Assembly: GCA_020851075.1 (NCBI GenBank)
Contig: JADZDL010000219.1
Location: forward strand, 1-64,000
Origin: Planctomycetota bacterium
GTDB taxonomy: Bacteria; Planctomycetota; UBA1135; UBA2386
Direction of reading: 5' to 3'
DNA length: 64,000 nucleotides
Positions within the stretch are counted from its first letter, which is position 1. Every line of letters begins with the position of its first letter. This document shows positions 1 through 8,601 of the stretch, one piece after another. Position numbers and translations under genes: made by a program. The notes under the pieces were generated by a model. The model saw only the letters and a program-made list of their open reading frames with translations. It had not been told where the DNA came from and did not search any database.

Positions 1-530
1 CGGCCGGTCAGATTGAGGGCGAGATCGAGCAGTGGTTCGGCCACGTCGGGCAAGCCGCCGAGGTCCGCGAACGTCCATTCGATGCGCTCGAGCACGCGGC
101 GCGCAATGCCAGCAAAGGTCGTCGCGGCAGACGGCGCGGGCAGTTCTTCGTCGATGACTTCGCGCGCCAGCATGATGGTTGCGCTGGAGTCAGGCACGAT
201 GACGGCGGACGGGCGACGGCGTTCGAGCGTCAGTCGCGTAAGGCCGATCAGGAGTGTCTGGCCGACATCGAGGATGCCCTGCGAGACCGGGCGACCGTCC
301 AGCAGGATCGGATTGCTGCCGCCCAGGTCCTGGAAGCGAAAGCACTCGCCGTGGCGCTCGAGGCCGATATGGCGCCGGCTGACGGTGGGGTCGCGCAGTG
401 GCACCGTGCACTCTGGGGCGCGACCAATGATCCACCGCGATCCCAGCAGCGGGATGGTGCGGACCGATCCGTCGCCCAGGACAATCAGTCGAAACATCGA
501 ATCCGGAGTCGACTGGGTATCATGTTCCAT
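1..530 (-). CDS. FHA-domain regulator (3' end cut by window edge)
   Basis: Only the first 176 codons are present. Residues about 15-100 form a forkhead-associated phosphothreonine-binding domain: the glycine-arginine of WIIGRAPEC, then SRRH, then a DLGGSNPILLDG turn, all in the canonical order. After residue 100 the sequence (LAREVIDEELPAPSAATTFA, then LERIEWTFADLGG) resembles the linker and first helix of a GAF domain. In FHA-GAF proteins this is usually followed by a sigma-54 AAA+ activation domain, but that part lies outside the window, so activator function is inference. I chose the ATG at 530; an in-frame ATG at 497 would still keep the whole FHA domain. Two TTCCGGAA octamers lie just upstream. 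Confidence 0.75.
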   Translation of the reverse strand, partial: MEHDTQSTPDSMFRLIVLGDGSVRTIPLLGSRWIIGRAPECTVPLRDPTVSRRHIGLERHGECFRFQDLGGSNPILLDGRPVSQGILDVGQTLLIGLTRLTLERRRPSAVIVPDSSATIMLAREVIDEELPAPSAATTFAGIARRVLERIEWTFADLGGLPDVAEPLLDLALNLTG

Positions 531-567
531 GGTAGGTTCGCTCTTGAGCCTTCGACCGCGGCGTGAT

Positions 568-577
568 ATTCCGGAAT
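568..577. promoter_or_regulatory. 10-bp palindrome containing TTCCGGAA (copy 1)
   Basis: ATTCCGGAAT is a perfect 10-bp palindrome 38 bp upstream of the FHA gene start. A second TTCCGGAA lies at 608-615, 39 bp away centre to centre. Paired dyads upstream of a regulator gene suggest an operator, possibly autoregulatory. No binding factor is identified. Confidence 0.35.
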
Positions 578-607
578 TCGGAGTCAACTCGCAAGCAGAA
601 TGTGTTC

Positions 608-615
608 TTCCGGAA
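608..615. promoter_or_regulatory. TTCCGGAA palindrome (copy 2)
   Basis: This repeats the octamer core of the palindrome at 568-577. It lies in the 290-bp gap between the divergent FHA and DUF1444 genes, so it could serve either direction. The function is inferred only from repetition and position. Confidence 0.3.
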
Positions 616-629
616 AACGAAGGGGGTTG

Positions 630-658
630 TTGACAGATTGTCCACTGTTGGCTTTGCT
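630..658 (+). promoter_or_regulatory. Candidate sigma-70 promoter for the DUF1444 gene
   Basis: A perfect TTGACA at 630-635 is followed after 17 bp by TTTGCT at 653-658, which matches the TATAAT consensus at only three positions. It points towards the DUF1444 gene, whose start is about 160 bp downstream. The -35 box is strong and the -10 box weak. Confidence 0.3.
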
Positions 659-820
659 GCAGGTGGAAAGGTAGCAAGGTCGGTCAAGTCCGTCGCTGGC
701 AGCCCCCCGTTGGCCGTCCATTTTCCTCGCTGGGAGGCTCCCGGCGAGAAGCTCCCGGAGCCGTCGCGTGCCCGGTGGCTCAGCTAAGGTCCTCCCACCA
801 ATCTGCCGATAGCCCCGGCC

Positions 821-1684
821 ATGTGGCTCTGGGGCATCGTCGCCTGGTGTGCGGTCTCGATGGTGGCGGCATTTCTGCACCATCGGATGCATCGGGGCCT
901 AGCGAAGTACCCGCCCGAAGTGGCGGCGTTCCTCGTTCGCTTCGAGACCGTGCTGGCCGAGGCGCACCCAGAGGTGACCTTCCTTGGCATGCTGCCCGAT
1001 CGCTTCGCTTGCCTGTTGCGCATCGATGGCCAGGAGCTGCCGGTTTCGCTCCATGACGCGTTCCGTCACGCGGAGGCGTTCCCGGACGCCTTTCCGCGCA
1101 TGGTGGACCAGTTCGTGCGCGACATTGCGACGGTTGGGCTCGATCGCGTCGAGGACGTCGACTTCGCCGCGGCAGCGCCTGTGCTGTTGCCACAGGTTCG
1201 CAGCCTCAGCTGGCTCCAGGAGCAGGGCTGCTTTGGGGACTCGGGTCTCGTGCACCGCCGCATGAACGACGAACTGGTCACGGTCTACGTGATCGACGAC
1301 CCGAACTGCATGCTGTTCGTCTGTCGCGCCCACCTGCAACGCTGGCGCAAGACCGAACCCGATCTGCACAACCTGGCGGTGGCCAACCTCGCCCGGCGAG
1401 GCAGCCTGGGCCTCACTTCGTCGGCAGCCGAACGGGAGCCCGTGGTGCTCCAGTCCGGCGACGGCTACGACGCGAGCCGCGTGCTGCTGCTTGAGGAGAC
1501 CGATGGTCTGCTCGTCGCGATCCCAGACCGCGATACGCTGTGGGTTGGGCCGGAGTCGGGGCAGAACCTCGAGCGGCTCATGGCGACTACCGAAGAACTG
1601 GCGCGCGAAGCCGCGCACCCGGTTTCGCCCAAGCTCTATCGGCTCAAAGATGGCCAGTTAACGGCCGTGACAACGAGTCGCTGA
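821..1684 (+). CDS. DUF1444 family protein with N-terminal membrane segment
   Basis: This 287-residue protein begins with a hydrophobic segment (residues 1-20) and then shows the pattern of DUF1444 (the YtpQ family of Bacillus): a LPDRFACLLRIDG strand, the helix FPRMVDQFVRDI, and the C-terminal blocks GDGYDASRVLLLEE and GLLVAIPDRDTLWVG. The biochemical role of this family is not known to me. The N-terminal membrane anchor is unusual for a family I know as soluble. The start follows a 290-bp divergent intergenic region. The last 41 bp overlap the convergent gene on the other strand. Confidence 0.7.
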   Translation: MWLWGIVAWCAVSMVAAFLHHRMHRGLAKYPPEVAAFLVRFETVLAEAHPEVTFLGMLPDRFACLLRIDGQELPVSLHDAFRHAEAFPDAFPRMVDQFVRDIATVGLDRVEDVDFAAAAPVLLPQVRSLSWLQEQGCFGDSGLVHRRMNDELVTVYVIDDPNCMLFVCRAHLQRWRKTEPDLHNLAVANLARRGSLGLTSSAAEREPVVLQSGDGYDASRVLLLEETDGLLVAIPDRDTLWVGPESGQNLERLMATTEELAREAAHPVSPKLYRLKDGQLTAVTTSR

Positions 1685-2354
1685 CCAGCACCGGGGCTGC
1701 GCTCGGCACCGTGAAGCGCTGGGTGCGGCTCGGGTCGATGGGGTCGGTGAGTTCATATTCCCCAGGCCCGAGCAGCAACGTCGCCGGATGGCCTGGGCGA
1801 CACGCAACCCCCGTGGGGGCCGCGCTGCTACTGAGCCAGTCCGGGTCGAGTGCGCGGGATAGGCGCAGGGGGCCGGCTTGCCGCTTCGAGTCGACTTCGA
1901 TCGTCACCTGGTGGGATTGCGCATCGAACACGAGGGGCGTCAAACTGCCGCGGCGGGCCGAGAACGTGTGGGTGGTGCGGACCAGGTAGCCGTGGCGGGC
2001 GCTGGCTCGATCGCGCGCGAGCGTGATGGCGACCGGCCCGACGACGGCGGTGCTGGTTTCGATGGCGTTTCCATCGCGTCTCGAGGTGAGCGGGACCCAG
2101 GTGAAGTCCGCGCCGGTATCGGCCGAGAACAGGGCAATGCCGGGCTCTTCCGCAGCTGGAAAGGCCGGTAGGTTCTGCAGCGAGATGCGCACGGGCACCC
2201 GTTCTTCGGGGTCTAGCGCGACCGAGGCTGGCAGCGCGCGGCGACTCACTTCCGGGGCCGTGGGCATGCGCGCCGGGGCTAGCAGAGGAACCGCGGGAGC
2301 GATGGCCGCGCCGGGTTCGATTGCGCGCAAGGGACCGCGGCGCAACGAGAGCAC
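1644..2354 (-). CDS. Membrane-anchored hypothetical protein, start uncertain
   Basis: This protein is not recognised. The 236 residues counted from a GTG at 2354 are beta-rich, with no catalytic motif that I can see. The same frame stays open upstream to a stop near 2478 and encodes a strongly hydrophobic stretch (VLATILASLLLALGLGIAGY), which would make an ideal N-terminal anchor. No ATG, GTG or TTG lies upstream of that stretch; the only non-standard candidate is ATT at 2426. The gene follows the large surface protein on the same strand (its stop is at 2498), so translational coupling is plausible. Its 3' end overlaps DUF1444. Confidence 0.6.
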   Translation of the reverse strand: MLSLRRGPLRAIEPGAAIAPAVPLLAPARMPTAPEVSRRALPASVALDPEERVPVRISLQNLPAFPAAEEPGIALFSADTGADFTWVPLTSRRDGNAIETSTAVVGPVAITLARDRASARHGYLVRTTHTFSARRGSLTPLVFDAQSHQVTIEVDSKRQAGPLRLSRALDPDWLSSSAAPTGVACRPGHPATLLLGPGEYELTDPIDPSRTQRFTVPSAAPVLVSDSLSRPLTGHL

Positions 2355-2497
2355 GTAGCTATAGCCAGCGATGCCGAGGCCGAGGGCCAGCAGCAGGGAC
2401 GCGAGAATCGTAGCGAGGACGCGAATGACAGGCTCCGGACCGGCGGCAGGAAGGAGCCCCGGCCGGAAGGCCGGGAGCTACGGCCGGGAGCTACAGT

Positions 2498-5400
2498 CTA
2501 CCGCAACCGATTGCCGCCCGAAGGATTGGCTTGCGGGATTGCGCCGTTGCCGGGGGCCGCGCCGCCAGGAGCGTTGCGTCCACCGCCATTGCCACCGCGC
2601 CCACCGCCGTTGCCACCGCGTCCGCCACCATTGGCGCCGCGGCCGCCGCCGTTGCCAGTCGCTTCCGGTTGGGTGGACACCGCGCCGGCTGCAATCGTCG
2701 TCGTCTGGCCTTCGCCGGGCACCACGACGATCGGCGCGCTGGTGCGTTCGCGGCCGCGGGCCCCCAGCACCAGCAGGTAGTTGCCGGGAGTGAGCGTGTC
2801 GAAGCGGAACGTGCCGTTCTGGAGGCGCGCGTCGAACGTCGTATTAGCTGGGTCACGGCGCCAGGCGTTGTAGTCCTCGGGGAGCGCCGAGAGGCCTGGC
2901 AACAAGGTGACCGTGCCGTTGAGCTCGGCGGCGTTCGCGTCGGTGCAGGTGACCGTGCCCTGCAGGCTGGCCGTGGTCACTTGGATGTTGCGTTCCGTGT
3001 TCGCGTTCGCCGCGATCTGGATCGTCTCCTCGTGCAGCGTTCCGGCGCGCCGCCCTGCCTGCACGCGCAGGCGGTAGTTGCCCGCCGGTACGTCCTTGAT
3101 GGAGAAGTGCCCCGAGCTCGCGACCGCGGCTTGGAACGTGCGGCCGCCGCCAAACATGCCGCCGCGGCCGCCGCCCGGCCCCCGGCCGCCACCATTGGCG
3201 TTGTTTGTGTTGCCGCCGTTCTCGTCGAGGCGCGAGAGCTCCACCTGGAAACCAGTGGCCGGCGAACCGTTGTGCAGGACCGTGCCGCTGGCCTCGCCGA
3301 CCATCGGGCGTTGCACGGCGCAGTCGAACTGGCTCGTTTCGCCACCGACGACCTTCAAGTCCGCGGTCAGCGTGCCACTCAGGAACTGCGGGCCGAGTTC
3401 GCGCATCAACTCCTGCGGCGAACCGATCCAGCTGCGAACCAGGTAATCCCCGGGCGTCAGGTTGTCGATCCGGTAGCTACCGTCGGGTTGGACCGTGACG
3501 CTGTTGAAGGGGCCGCCGCCGCCCGGGCCGCCGCGGCCACCGCGGCCCATGCCGCCCATGCCGCCAAAGCCGCCACCGTTGCCGCCAATCGGTACCGCGG
3601 CAACGCGGGCTTCGGACGTCTCGGCTGCGGCGAGGCCGCGCACGTGTCCAGCGATCGAGCCGAGCAGGCCGAGGCGCAGTTCGAGGCCGGAGCGATCCGC
3701 CTGCACATCGAGCACGTCCGAGGTTGCGTTGGAGAACCCCTTGGCGCTCGCGTCGACGCGGTAGGTGCCGCGCGGCGCGTGTTTGACGATGAACTCGCCT
3801 TCGGCGTCCGTGGTCGCTTCCAGGGTCAGCTGCACGCCGGCCGCCTGCATCATGAAGTTGCGGCCCATGGCCGCGAAGTCCGGAGCCGCACCAGCTGTAC
3901 CCGCCGCGGCGTCAGCACCGTTGCCGCCGCGACCGCGCCGGCGACCACCGCCGTTGGCGTCGCCGGCGGTGGCCGTGCGCAGTTCGACTTGAGCGCCCGC
4001 GACGGGCACTCCCTTCTCGGTGAGGACGACCCCGGCCACGAACACGCCGCGGTCCAGCTTCACTTCGAGCGTCGGCGCTGGATTGCCCAGGCGCACTTCG
4101 ACCTCCGCCGAACGGTAGCGCGCGTGCTCGGGCGACTGCACGTGCACTTCGTAGACGCCTTCCTGCAGGCCCGTGACGACGAACGTGCCACCAGGGTGCT
4201 TCTCGGGCTTGCCGAGATCGCGACCGCGTGGGTCGTTGCCGTTGCCGCCGCGTCCTGGTCCTTGACCGCCACCGGGGCCACCTTGGCCGCCACGCCGCAT
4301 GTCGCCCATGGCGGCGCGTGCATTCTCCATCTGGGTGCGCAGTTGTTGGCGCGTCGCATCATCGATGTTGCCACTGCGCATCTGCGTCATGATCGCGTTG
4401 ATGTCGATGTCGGTGACCCCAGGAATCGGCAGCCCACGCACGCGAACGGCGCGCACCGCGTAGCTCGTCACGATCTGGCCGTCCGCGTCATCCGTCACCG
4501 TGCCGGCGATCCGGAGCCCGTCCTGCATGGCCACCTGGATGGGCTGGCCCAGCGTCGTATCCAGCGATTCCTGCGCGTAGTCGAGGTACCCATCCGCAGT
4601 GACCTCAAGGCGCATCGCGGCGCCGGGGAGGTGCTCGAGGAAGAAGCGGCCTTGCTCATCCGTGGTGGTCGAGTGGTCGCGACCAAACGCTGCCCGCCAA
4701 TCGAAGTTGGCTGCTGCGGGCGACCCCTGTGCTGCAGGTGAACCCTGTGCCGCAGGTGAACCCTGCGCTGCGGGGCCCTGGGCACCCGGTCCACCGCGAC
4801 CACCGCGTCCCTGGCTGCGCAAGGAAACGTCGGCCTTGGCAATCGGTTGGCCCTGCGTCGTCCGCACATAGCCCGTGACTTCGAAACCGGGTCCGAGGCG
4901 GATGTCGTCGATCTGCACCGACTGGTCTTCTTCGACGGCGAAGGTCGAAGACCGACCTTCGGTGTGCATCTTCGCAGTGGCCGAAACGCTCCAATCCCCG
5001 GCGGGAACGTGGAGGCGGCGATAGAAGCCGTTGTTGTCGGTGACGATCTCGGCCAGCAGGTTCTCCCGGTTGCGCGTCATGCGCAGCGGGTTGTTGTTCT
5101 CCGGCGAGAGGCGGATGGTCGCGGCGGGTACGCCGTTGCCTTCGAGGTCGGTGACGCGGCCGAGCAGTTCGCCGCCGTTCATGAGGACCAGATCACCCAG
5201 GTCCTTCTCCTCCTTCACTTCGCCGAGGTCCTTCTCGAACATGCCGGGCGCATGCTTGGCGTCGGCGACCTGCAGCGAGACGCGCAGGTTGCGGAACGTC
5301 TGGCCCTGGAATGCAAACCGGCCCTCGGCGTCCGTGACCACCGGGTCCGGCACGCGCCGCTGCCGGTTGCCGGGGCCACCGCCGCGGGGGCCACCGCGGC

Positions 5401-5719
5401 CGAAGTCGAGCCACACATTCGCATTGGCGATCGGGTTCTTGAACTTGTCAATCACGCGGCCCCGCAGCAGCACTTCCACCCGCGCCTCATCGGCCCCATT
5501 TCCCTGCCCCTCGCCAACTTCGACTGCCGTCCGGTCCATCGTCGCCGTCGTTGGGTCGCCCGTTTCGATTTCTGCGGGTTGTTGGATGTCCACCTCGTCC
5601 TTGGCGTCCCAGTGGCCGATGGGTGGGGTGTCGTCAGCCATCAGGGCCGGTACCAGGAATACTCCGCCAAGGACAAGCAAGGCGGCGCCGGCAAGGAGTG
5701 CGAGGATCTGTTTCTGCAT
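2498..5719 (-). CDS. Large anchored protein with repeated carboxypeptidase-regulatory-like domains and Gly/Arg-rich tail
   Basis: The 1073 residues start with an N-terminal signal or anchor (QILALLAGAALLVLGGVFLV). They then contain many Ig-like carboxypeptidase-regulatory domains, recognisable by repeats of the type G-x-V-x-D-x-x-G-x-P-[IV]-[AP]-x-A-x-V followed by T-D-x-x-G-x-[FY]. Examples lie near residues 90, 190, 285, 400 and 565. The domains are separated by glycine-rich low-complexity linkers (GGQGGPGGGQGPGRGG; GGGRGPGGGRGGMFGGGR). The C-terminus is a run of NGGGRGG units followed by a Pro/Gly-rich end. Such proteins are thought to act at the cell surface as structural or binding modules; the ligand is unknown. 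A second protein of this type starts at 32462. Confidence 0.8.
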   Translation of the reverse strand: MQKQILALLAGAALLVLGGVFLVPALMADDTPPIGHWDAKDEVDIQQPAEIETGDPTTATMDRTAVEVGEGQGNGADEARVEVLLRGRVIDKFKNPIANANVWLDFGRGGPRGGGPGNRQRRVPDPVVTDAEGRFAFQGQTFRNLRVSLQVADAKHAPGMFEKDLGEVKEEKDLGDLVLMNGGELLGRVTDLEGNGVPAATIRLSPENNNPLRMTRNRENLLAEIVTDNNGFYRRLHVPAGDWSVSATAKMHTEGRSSTFAVEEDQSVQIDDIRLGPGFEVTGYVRTTQGQPIAKADVSLRSQGRGGRGGPGAQGPAAQGSPAAQGSPAAQGSPAAANFDWRAAFGRDHSTTTDEQGRFFLEHLPGAAMRLEVTADGYLDYAQESLDTTLGQPIQVAMQDGLRIAGTVTDDADGQIVTSYAVRAVRVRGLPIPGVTDIDINAIMTQMRSGNIDDATRQQLRTQMENARAAMGDMRRGGQGGPGGGQGPGRGGNGNDPRGRDLGKPEKHPGGTFVVTGLQEGVYEVHVQSPEHARYRSAEVEVRLGNPAPTLEVKLDRGVFVAGVVLTEKGVPVAGAQVELRTATAGDANGGGRRRGRGGNGADAAAGTAGAAPDFAAMGRNFMMQAAGVQLTLEATTDAEGEFIVKHAPRGTYRVDASAKGFSNATSDVLDVQADRSGLELRLGLLGSIAGHVRGLAAAETSEARVAAVPIGGNGGGFGGMGGMGRGGRGGPGGGGPFNSVTVQPDGSYRIDNLTPGDYLVRSWIGSPQELMRELGPQFLSGTLTADLKVVGGETSQFDCAVQRPMVGEASGTVLHNGSPATGFQVELSRLDENGGNTNNANGGGRGPGGGRGGMFGGGRTFQAAVASSGHFSIKDVPAGNYRLRVQAGRRAGTLHEETIQIAANANTERNIQVTTASLQGTVTCTDANAAELNGTVTLLPGLSALPEDYNAWRRDPANTTFDARLQNGTFRFDTLTPGNYLLVLGARGRERTSAPIVVVPGEGQTTTIAAGAVSTQPEATGNGGGRGANGGGRGGNGGGRGGNGGGRNAPGGAAPGNGAIPQANPSGGNRLR
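2573..2653 (-). repeat. Repeat encoding NGGGRGG units at the C-terminus
   Basis: Tandem 21-bp units, slightly diverged, encode NGGGRGA, NGGGRGG, NGGGRGG and NGGGRN near the end of the large surface protein. Low-complexity Gly/Arg tails are flexible and could bind polyanions. This tract is prone to slippage and assembly error. Confidence 0.8.
4718..4771 (-). repeat. Three tandem 18-bp repeats encoding AAQGSP
   Basis: Three consecutive 18-bp units in the large surface-protein gene encode AAQGSP three times as a linker between two beta-domains. The middle and outer units differ at a few bases. The repeat is in frame, so a change in copy number would alter linker length without a frameshift. Confidence 0.85.
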
Positions 5720-5993
5720 GATCTGGGGTCCGAGCGCGCTCCGGAGGACCGAAGGGGCGCGAATGATCTATTACGGCAGCGGGCCACGTTTGCCGACAGC
5801 AAGGGGCTGTAACGACTTCGCATCCCCTTTGTCCCCTGCTCGGTACGTGCCTCGAAAGACGCAGAACGTCCTTGCTATCGGGATCTTCTGCCTCGGCGAG
5901 TTCCGGGGCGACCCACCGTGAATCCGCGAAGGTTGCGGTGGGATCTCGCCTCGGCGTTGCTGGGGCCGGTCGGCTGGTCCAAACTGCGGCCCA

Positions 5994-6338
5994 ATGGGCC
6001 TCGTCTACGATTCCGCGCTCGGTCGCATGTGTCCCCGCTGCCGCAAGCCCCAGGCGAAGTGCCGGTGCGCGGAGCAGATCGCTGCCGCGGCGCGTCCGGT
6101 AGGGGATGGCGTGGTCCGGGTTCGCCGCGAGGTGCGCAATGGCAAGACCTGCACGGTCGTGCTCGGGTTGCCGCTCCGGGCCGACGAACTGAAGGAGCTG
6201 GCTCGCAAGCTCAAGCAGAGCTGCGGCGGTGGCGGCACCGTCAAGGATGCCGCGATCGAGCTGCAAGGCGACCACCGCGAGAAGGTGGTCCAGCAACTCG
6301 AGCAGGCCGGCTACACCGTGAAGCTCGCCGGCGGCTGA
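5994..6338 (+). CDS. yciH: SUI1/eIF1-like translation factor (YciH family)
   Basis: This 114-residue protein has the bacterial SUI1 layout. A short N-terminal segment carries a CPRCRKPQAKCRC cysteine cluster (a possible zinc site, as in many YciH proteins). The SUI1 beta-alpha core follows: VRNGKTCTVVLGLP, a helix ELKELARKLKQSCGGGGTVKD, then IELQGDHREKVVQQLEQAGY. Family members resemble eukaryotic eIF1 and are linked to fidelity of start-site selection on the ribosome; the bacterial role is less clear. The ATG gives the normal family length. The gene stands alone and is convergent with the following secreted-protein gene. Confidence 0.85.
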   Translation: MGLVYDSALGRMCPRCRKPQAKCRCAEQIAAAARPVGDGVVRVRREVRNGKTCTVVLGLPLRADELKELARKLKQSCGGGGTVKDAAIELQGDHREKVVQQLEQAGYTVKLAGG

Positions 6339-6354
6339 GCGCGCCGGGCGTCGG

Positions 6355-6864
6355 TCAGGTGCCGACGATCACGATCGCCGCGTCGGAGAGCGCGATTGCG
6401 TCCAGGCCACAGCCAGCGAAACCACACTGCTGGTGCACGTTCATCCACTGCGCGAGAAACTGCACGCCGATCAGCCCCGGGTCGTTGGGCAACACCATCG
6501 TGAACGACGATTCGTAGGCGTTGCCAGCTGCGTTGAGTGGCATCGACTGCACGGCAATTGGCGAGATCAAGCCCGTGCAGCCCGTCGGTTGTTGCGGGAA
6601 CCAGTTGGTCGGAATGGCGAACTGCTGGGTCTGGAAGCCAAAGGCCAGCTGTGGCCACGCAATCTGCTGGGCGAAGTTGTGGGTGTGGTTGGGACCGGAG
6701 TAGGTGATCTGGAAGGTCTGGCCGATCTGCGGCAAGCCGACATTGCCGATGGCCAGGGTCTGGCCTTCGAGCACGCAACCGGTGCCAAAGGGCAGAAAGG
6801 CTGCAGAAGTCGTCTGGGCCTGTGCCATGGCGGCAAGGAGAAGGGTGGGAAGCAGGTAACGCAT
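6355..6864 (-). CDS. Small secreted protein with FGTGC block
   Basis: A clear signal peptide (MRYLLPTLLLAAMAQA) is followed by about 150 residues with the block FLPFGTGC and paired cysteines later on (PTGCTG, HQQCGFAGCG). The C-terminal part ...LIGVQFLAQWMNV... then ...DAIALSDAAIVIV matches by eye the ends of three other secreted proteins in this window (starts at 32579, 36113 and 58028). No enzymatic motif is visible. It probably represents the shared module on its own. The function is unknown; export is well supported. Confidence 0.75.
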   Translation of the reverse strand: MRYLLPTLLLAAMAQAQTTSAAFLPFGTGCVLEGQTLAIGNVGLPQIGQTFQITYSGPNHTHNFAQQIAWPQLAFGFQTQQFAIPTNWFPQQPTGCTGLISPIAVQSMPLNAAGNAYESSFTMVLPNDPGLIGVQFLAQWMNVHQQCGFAGCGLDAIALSDAAIVIVGT

Positions 6865-6957
6865 GCCACTCCTAGTGCGCGGGTCGAGGACTTGTCACGC
6901 GCGAGGGATTCCTTCCTCGATGCGCCCACTGGCCCCGAGGCTCCCGCTGGGGCGCGC

Positions 6958-8601
6958 CTACTTCTCGAACGTGACCACGACCGTGACATCCTTGCCGGCG
7001 CGCTTGAGCGTGACGGACTTCTGCAGGGTGCCGCCGTCGAGGGCCTTGCGCAGCGCGTCGCGCGAGCCGATCGCCACGTCATCGATCTTCACGAGCTGGT
7101 CGCCGGCCTTCATGCCGGCCTTGGCGGCGAGGCCACCGTCGGTGACCTCGGCGATCGTGGTGCCGTCGTCTTCCAGCATGACGCCGAGCATCCGGCCGCC
7201 GCCGCGCGCCGGTCGACTGCCAGCCTGGCCGCCGCCGAAACGCCGCACCTTCATGTTCTCGCGCGTCAGCATCTGCGGCAGGTTGGCAAGGCCGAGGGCC
7301 CCCGTAGCCGCGACCACTGCCGAGTGCATCTGGTACTCCGGGATCGCCGCGTCGTAGGTGTCGTACTGGGTGTGGTGGGTGTGCGTGTAGTTCGCTCGCC
7401 CCGCCTGATCCCAGAAGAACCCGGGCACGCCAGCTGCCGTGAAGGACTCATGATCGCTGCCGATCGGTTGGAACGCTTCGATGTCGCGGATCTTGAACGG
7501 CATCTCTGCCGAGAGCGAGAGGATCGGCTCGAAGACGGTTTCGAGTTGGGGACGCATCTCCTTCATGCCGGCGATGCCTGACAGGTAGTTCGTGCCACCG
7601 TCGTGTACGAGGCACGCGCTGTACTTCTCCATCTCGTCTTTGTGCTTCTGCACCCAGGCCCGCGAACCAAGCAGACCTTGTTCTTCGCCGCTCCAGAGCA
7701 TGAAGCGGATCGTGCGCTTGGGCTTGGCGCCGATCGCCATGAGGATGCGCGCGGCTTCGAGCGTGGTCGCCGTGCCGGTGCCGTTGTCGGTCGTGCCGGT
7801 GGCACCATCCCAGCTGTCGATATGGCCACCGACGACCACGAACTCGTCGGGATGCTCCGTGCCGGGAATGTCGGCGATGACGTTGTAGAGCGGAATCGGG
7901 CCCTTCTTCCAGTAGTTGCGGATCTCAAACTCGACCTCGACTTCCTTGCCGTCGGCGAGGTGTTTCTGCACCGTTTGGAGGCAATCGGCGCGCAAGCGCA
8001 CGAAGGGCAGTTTCGGCAGGTTGTCCATGGCGAGGCCGCGCGTGCTGCCGCCCGTCAGCAGCAGGTCGCCGCGGCCACCGCCGACGAAACCGAAACCACC
8101 TTCCTTCTCGACGGCGGCGCTGAGTTCCTGGAAGAACGCGCCGACGGGCGGGTTCAGTAGCCACACCCCGCGCAACTTGCCCTGCATGGCTTCGAGCTCG
8201 GCGGCGTTCTTGGGCGCGGCGAAGATCTTCCCGCGCGAGGGCATGCGCGTGCCGGCCGTCCAGGCGTCCGTGTTGCAGACGAGCTCCATCGCTTCGGGCT
8301 GCGTCATGCGTCCCCACCAGGGGCCGCGGTTGAAGCCGACCTCGAACTCGCCCCACTGTTCGAGGTGCGCGTTCTCGATGCCAAACGACTGGAACGTATC
8401 GCGAGCCCATTCGCACGCGTTGGTCAGGTTGTCCGAGGACGTGAGGCGCGGGCCGATGCGGTTCACGAGGTGGTCCAGGTGCGCCATGACATGGGAGTTG
8501 GCGAGGCCTTCTTTGCGGATTGCGGCGAACTGGTCGGGGGTGACCTGGGCGATTGCCGCAGAGCAAACGGCGAACAGGACGAGGAGCGAACGTGGCTGCA
8601 T
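6958..8601 (-). CDS. Secreted M28-family metallopeptidase with C-terminal PDZ domain
   Basis: The 547 residues start with signal peptide MQPRSLLVLFAVCSAAIAQ. The peptidase core shows the M28 zinc ligands in order: H260 in GGHIDSWDG, D272 in TTDNGTG, and the Glu pair 306-307 in SGEEQG, with further candidate ligands in LVHDGGT and GSDHESF. M28 enzymes are two-zinc aminopeptidases or carboxypeptidases. A protease-associated-like insert lies before the core (residues about 120-220). Residues about 460-547 form a PDZ domain (TDGGLAAKAGMKAGDQLVKI). The ATG at 8601 places the signal peptide at the N-terminus; a longer frame upstream is not needed. Confidence 0.88.
   Translation of the reverse strand: MQPRSLLVLFAVCSAAIAQVTPDQFAAIRKEGLANSHVMAHLDHLVNRIGPRLTSSDNLTNACEWARDTFQSFGIENAHLEQWGEFEVGFNRGPWWGRMTQPEAMELVCNTDAWTAGTRMPSRGKIFAAPKNAAELEAMQGKLRGVWLLNPPVGAFFQELSAAVEKEGGFGFVGGGRGDLLLTGGSTRGLAMDNLPKLPFVRLRADCLQTVQKHLADGKEVEVEFEIRNYWKKGPIPLYNVIADIPGTEHPDEFVVVGGHIDSWDGATGTTDNGTGTATTLEAARILMAIGAKPKRTIRFMLWSGEEQGLLGSRAWVQKHKDEMEKYSACLVHDGGTNYLSGIAGMKEMRPQLETVFEPILSLSAEMPFKIRDIEAFQPIGSDHESFTAAGVPGFFWDQAGRANYTHTHHTQYDTYDAAIPEYQMHSAVVAATGALGLANLPQMLTRENMKVRRFGGGQAGSRPARGGGRMLGVMLEDDGTTIAEVTDGGLAAKAGMKAGDQLVKIDDVAIGSRDALRKALDGGTLQKSVTLKRAGKDVTVVVTFEK

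Noticed and set aside
650-663. Sigma-54 promoter (GG-N10-GC) upstream of the DUF1444 gene
   Set aside because: The GG at 650-651 is not followed by GC at the required distance.
2531-4741. Long open frame of 736 codons opposite the large surface-protein gene
   Set aside because: It lacks domain features, a signal or a sensible composition, and mirrors a GC-rich repetitive gene on the other strand.
4718-4771. CRISPR-like repeats
   Set aside because: The three 18-bp units are directly adjacent without spacers and lie in frame within a protein gene.
5728-5751. Operator dyad upstream of the large surface-protein gene
   Set aside because: The GGTCC/GGACC arms enclose an irregular GC-rich core that overlaps the leader next to the start codon; nothing distinguishes it from background.
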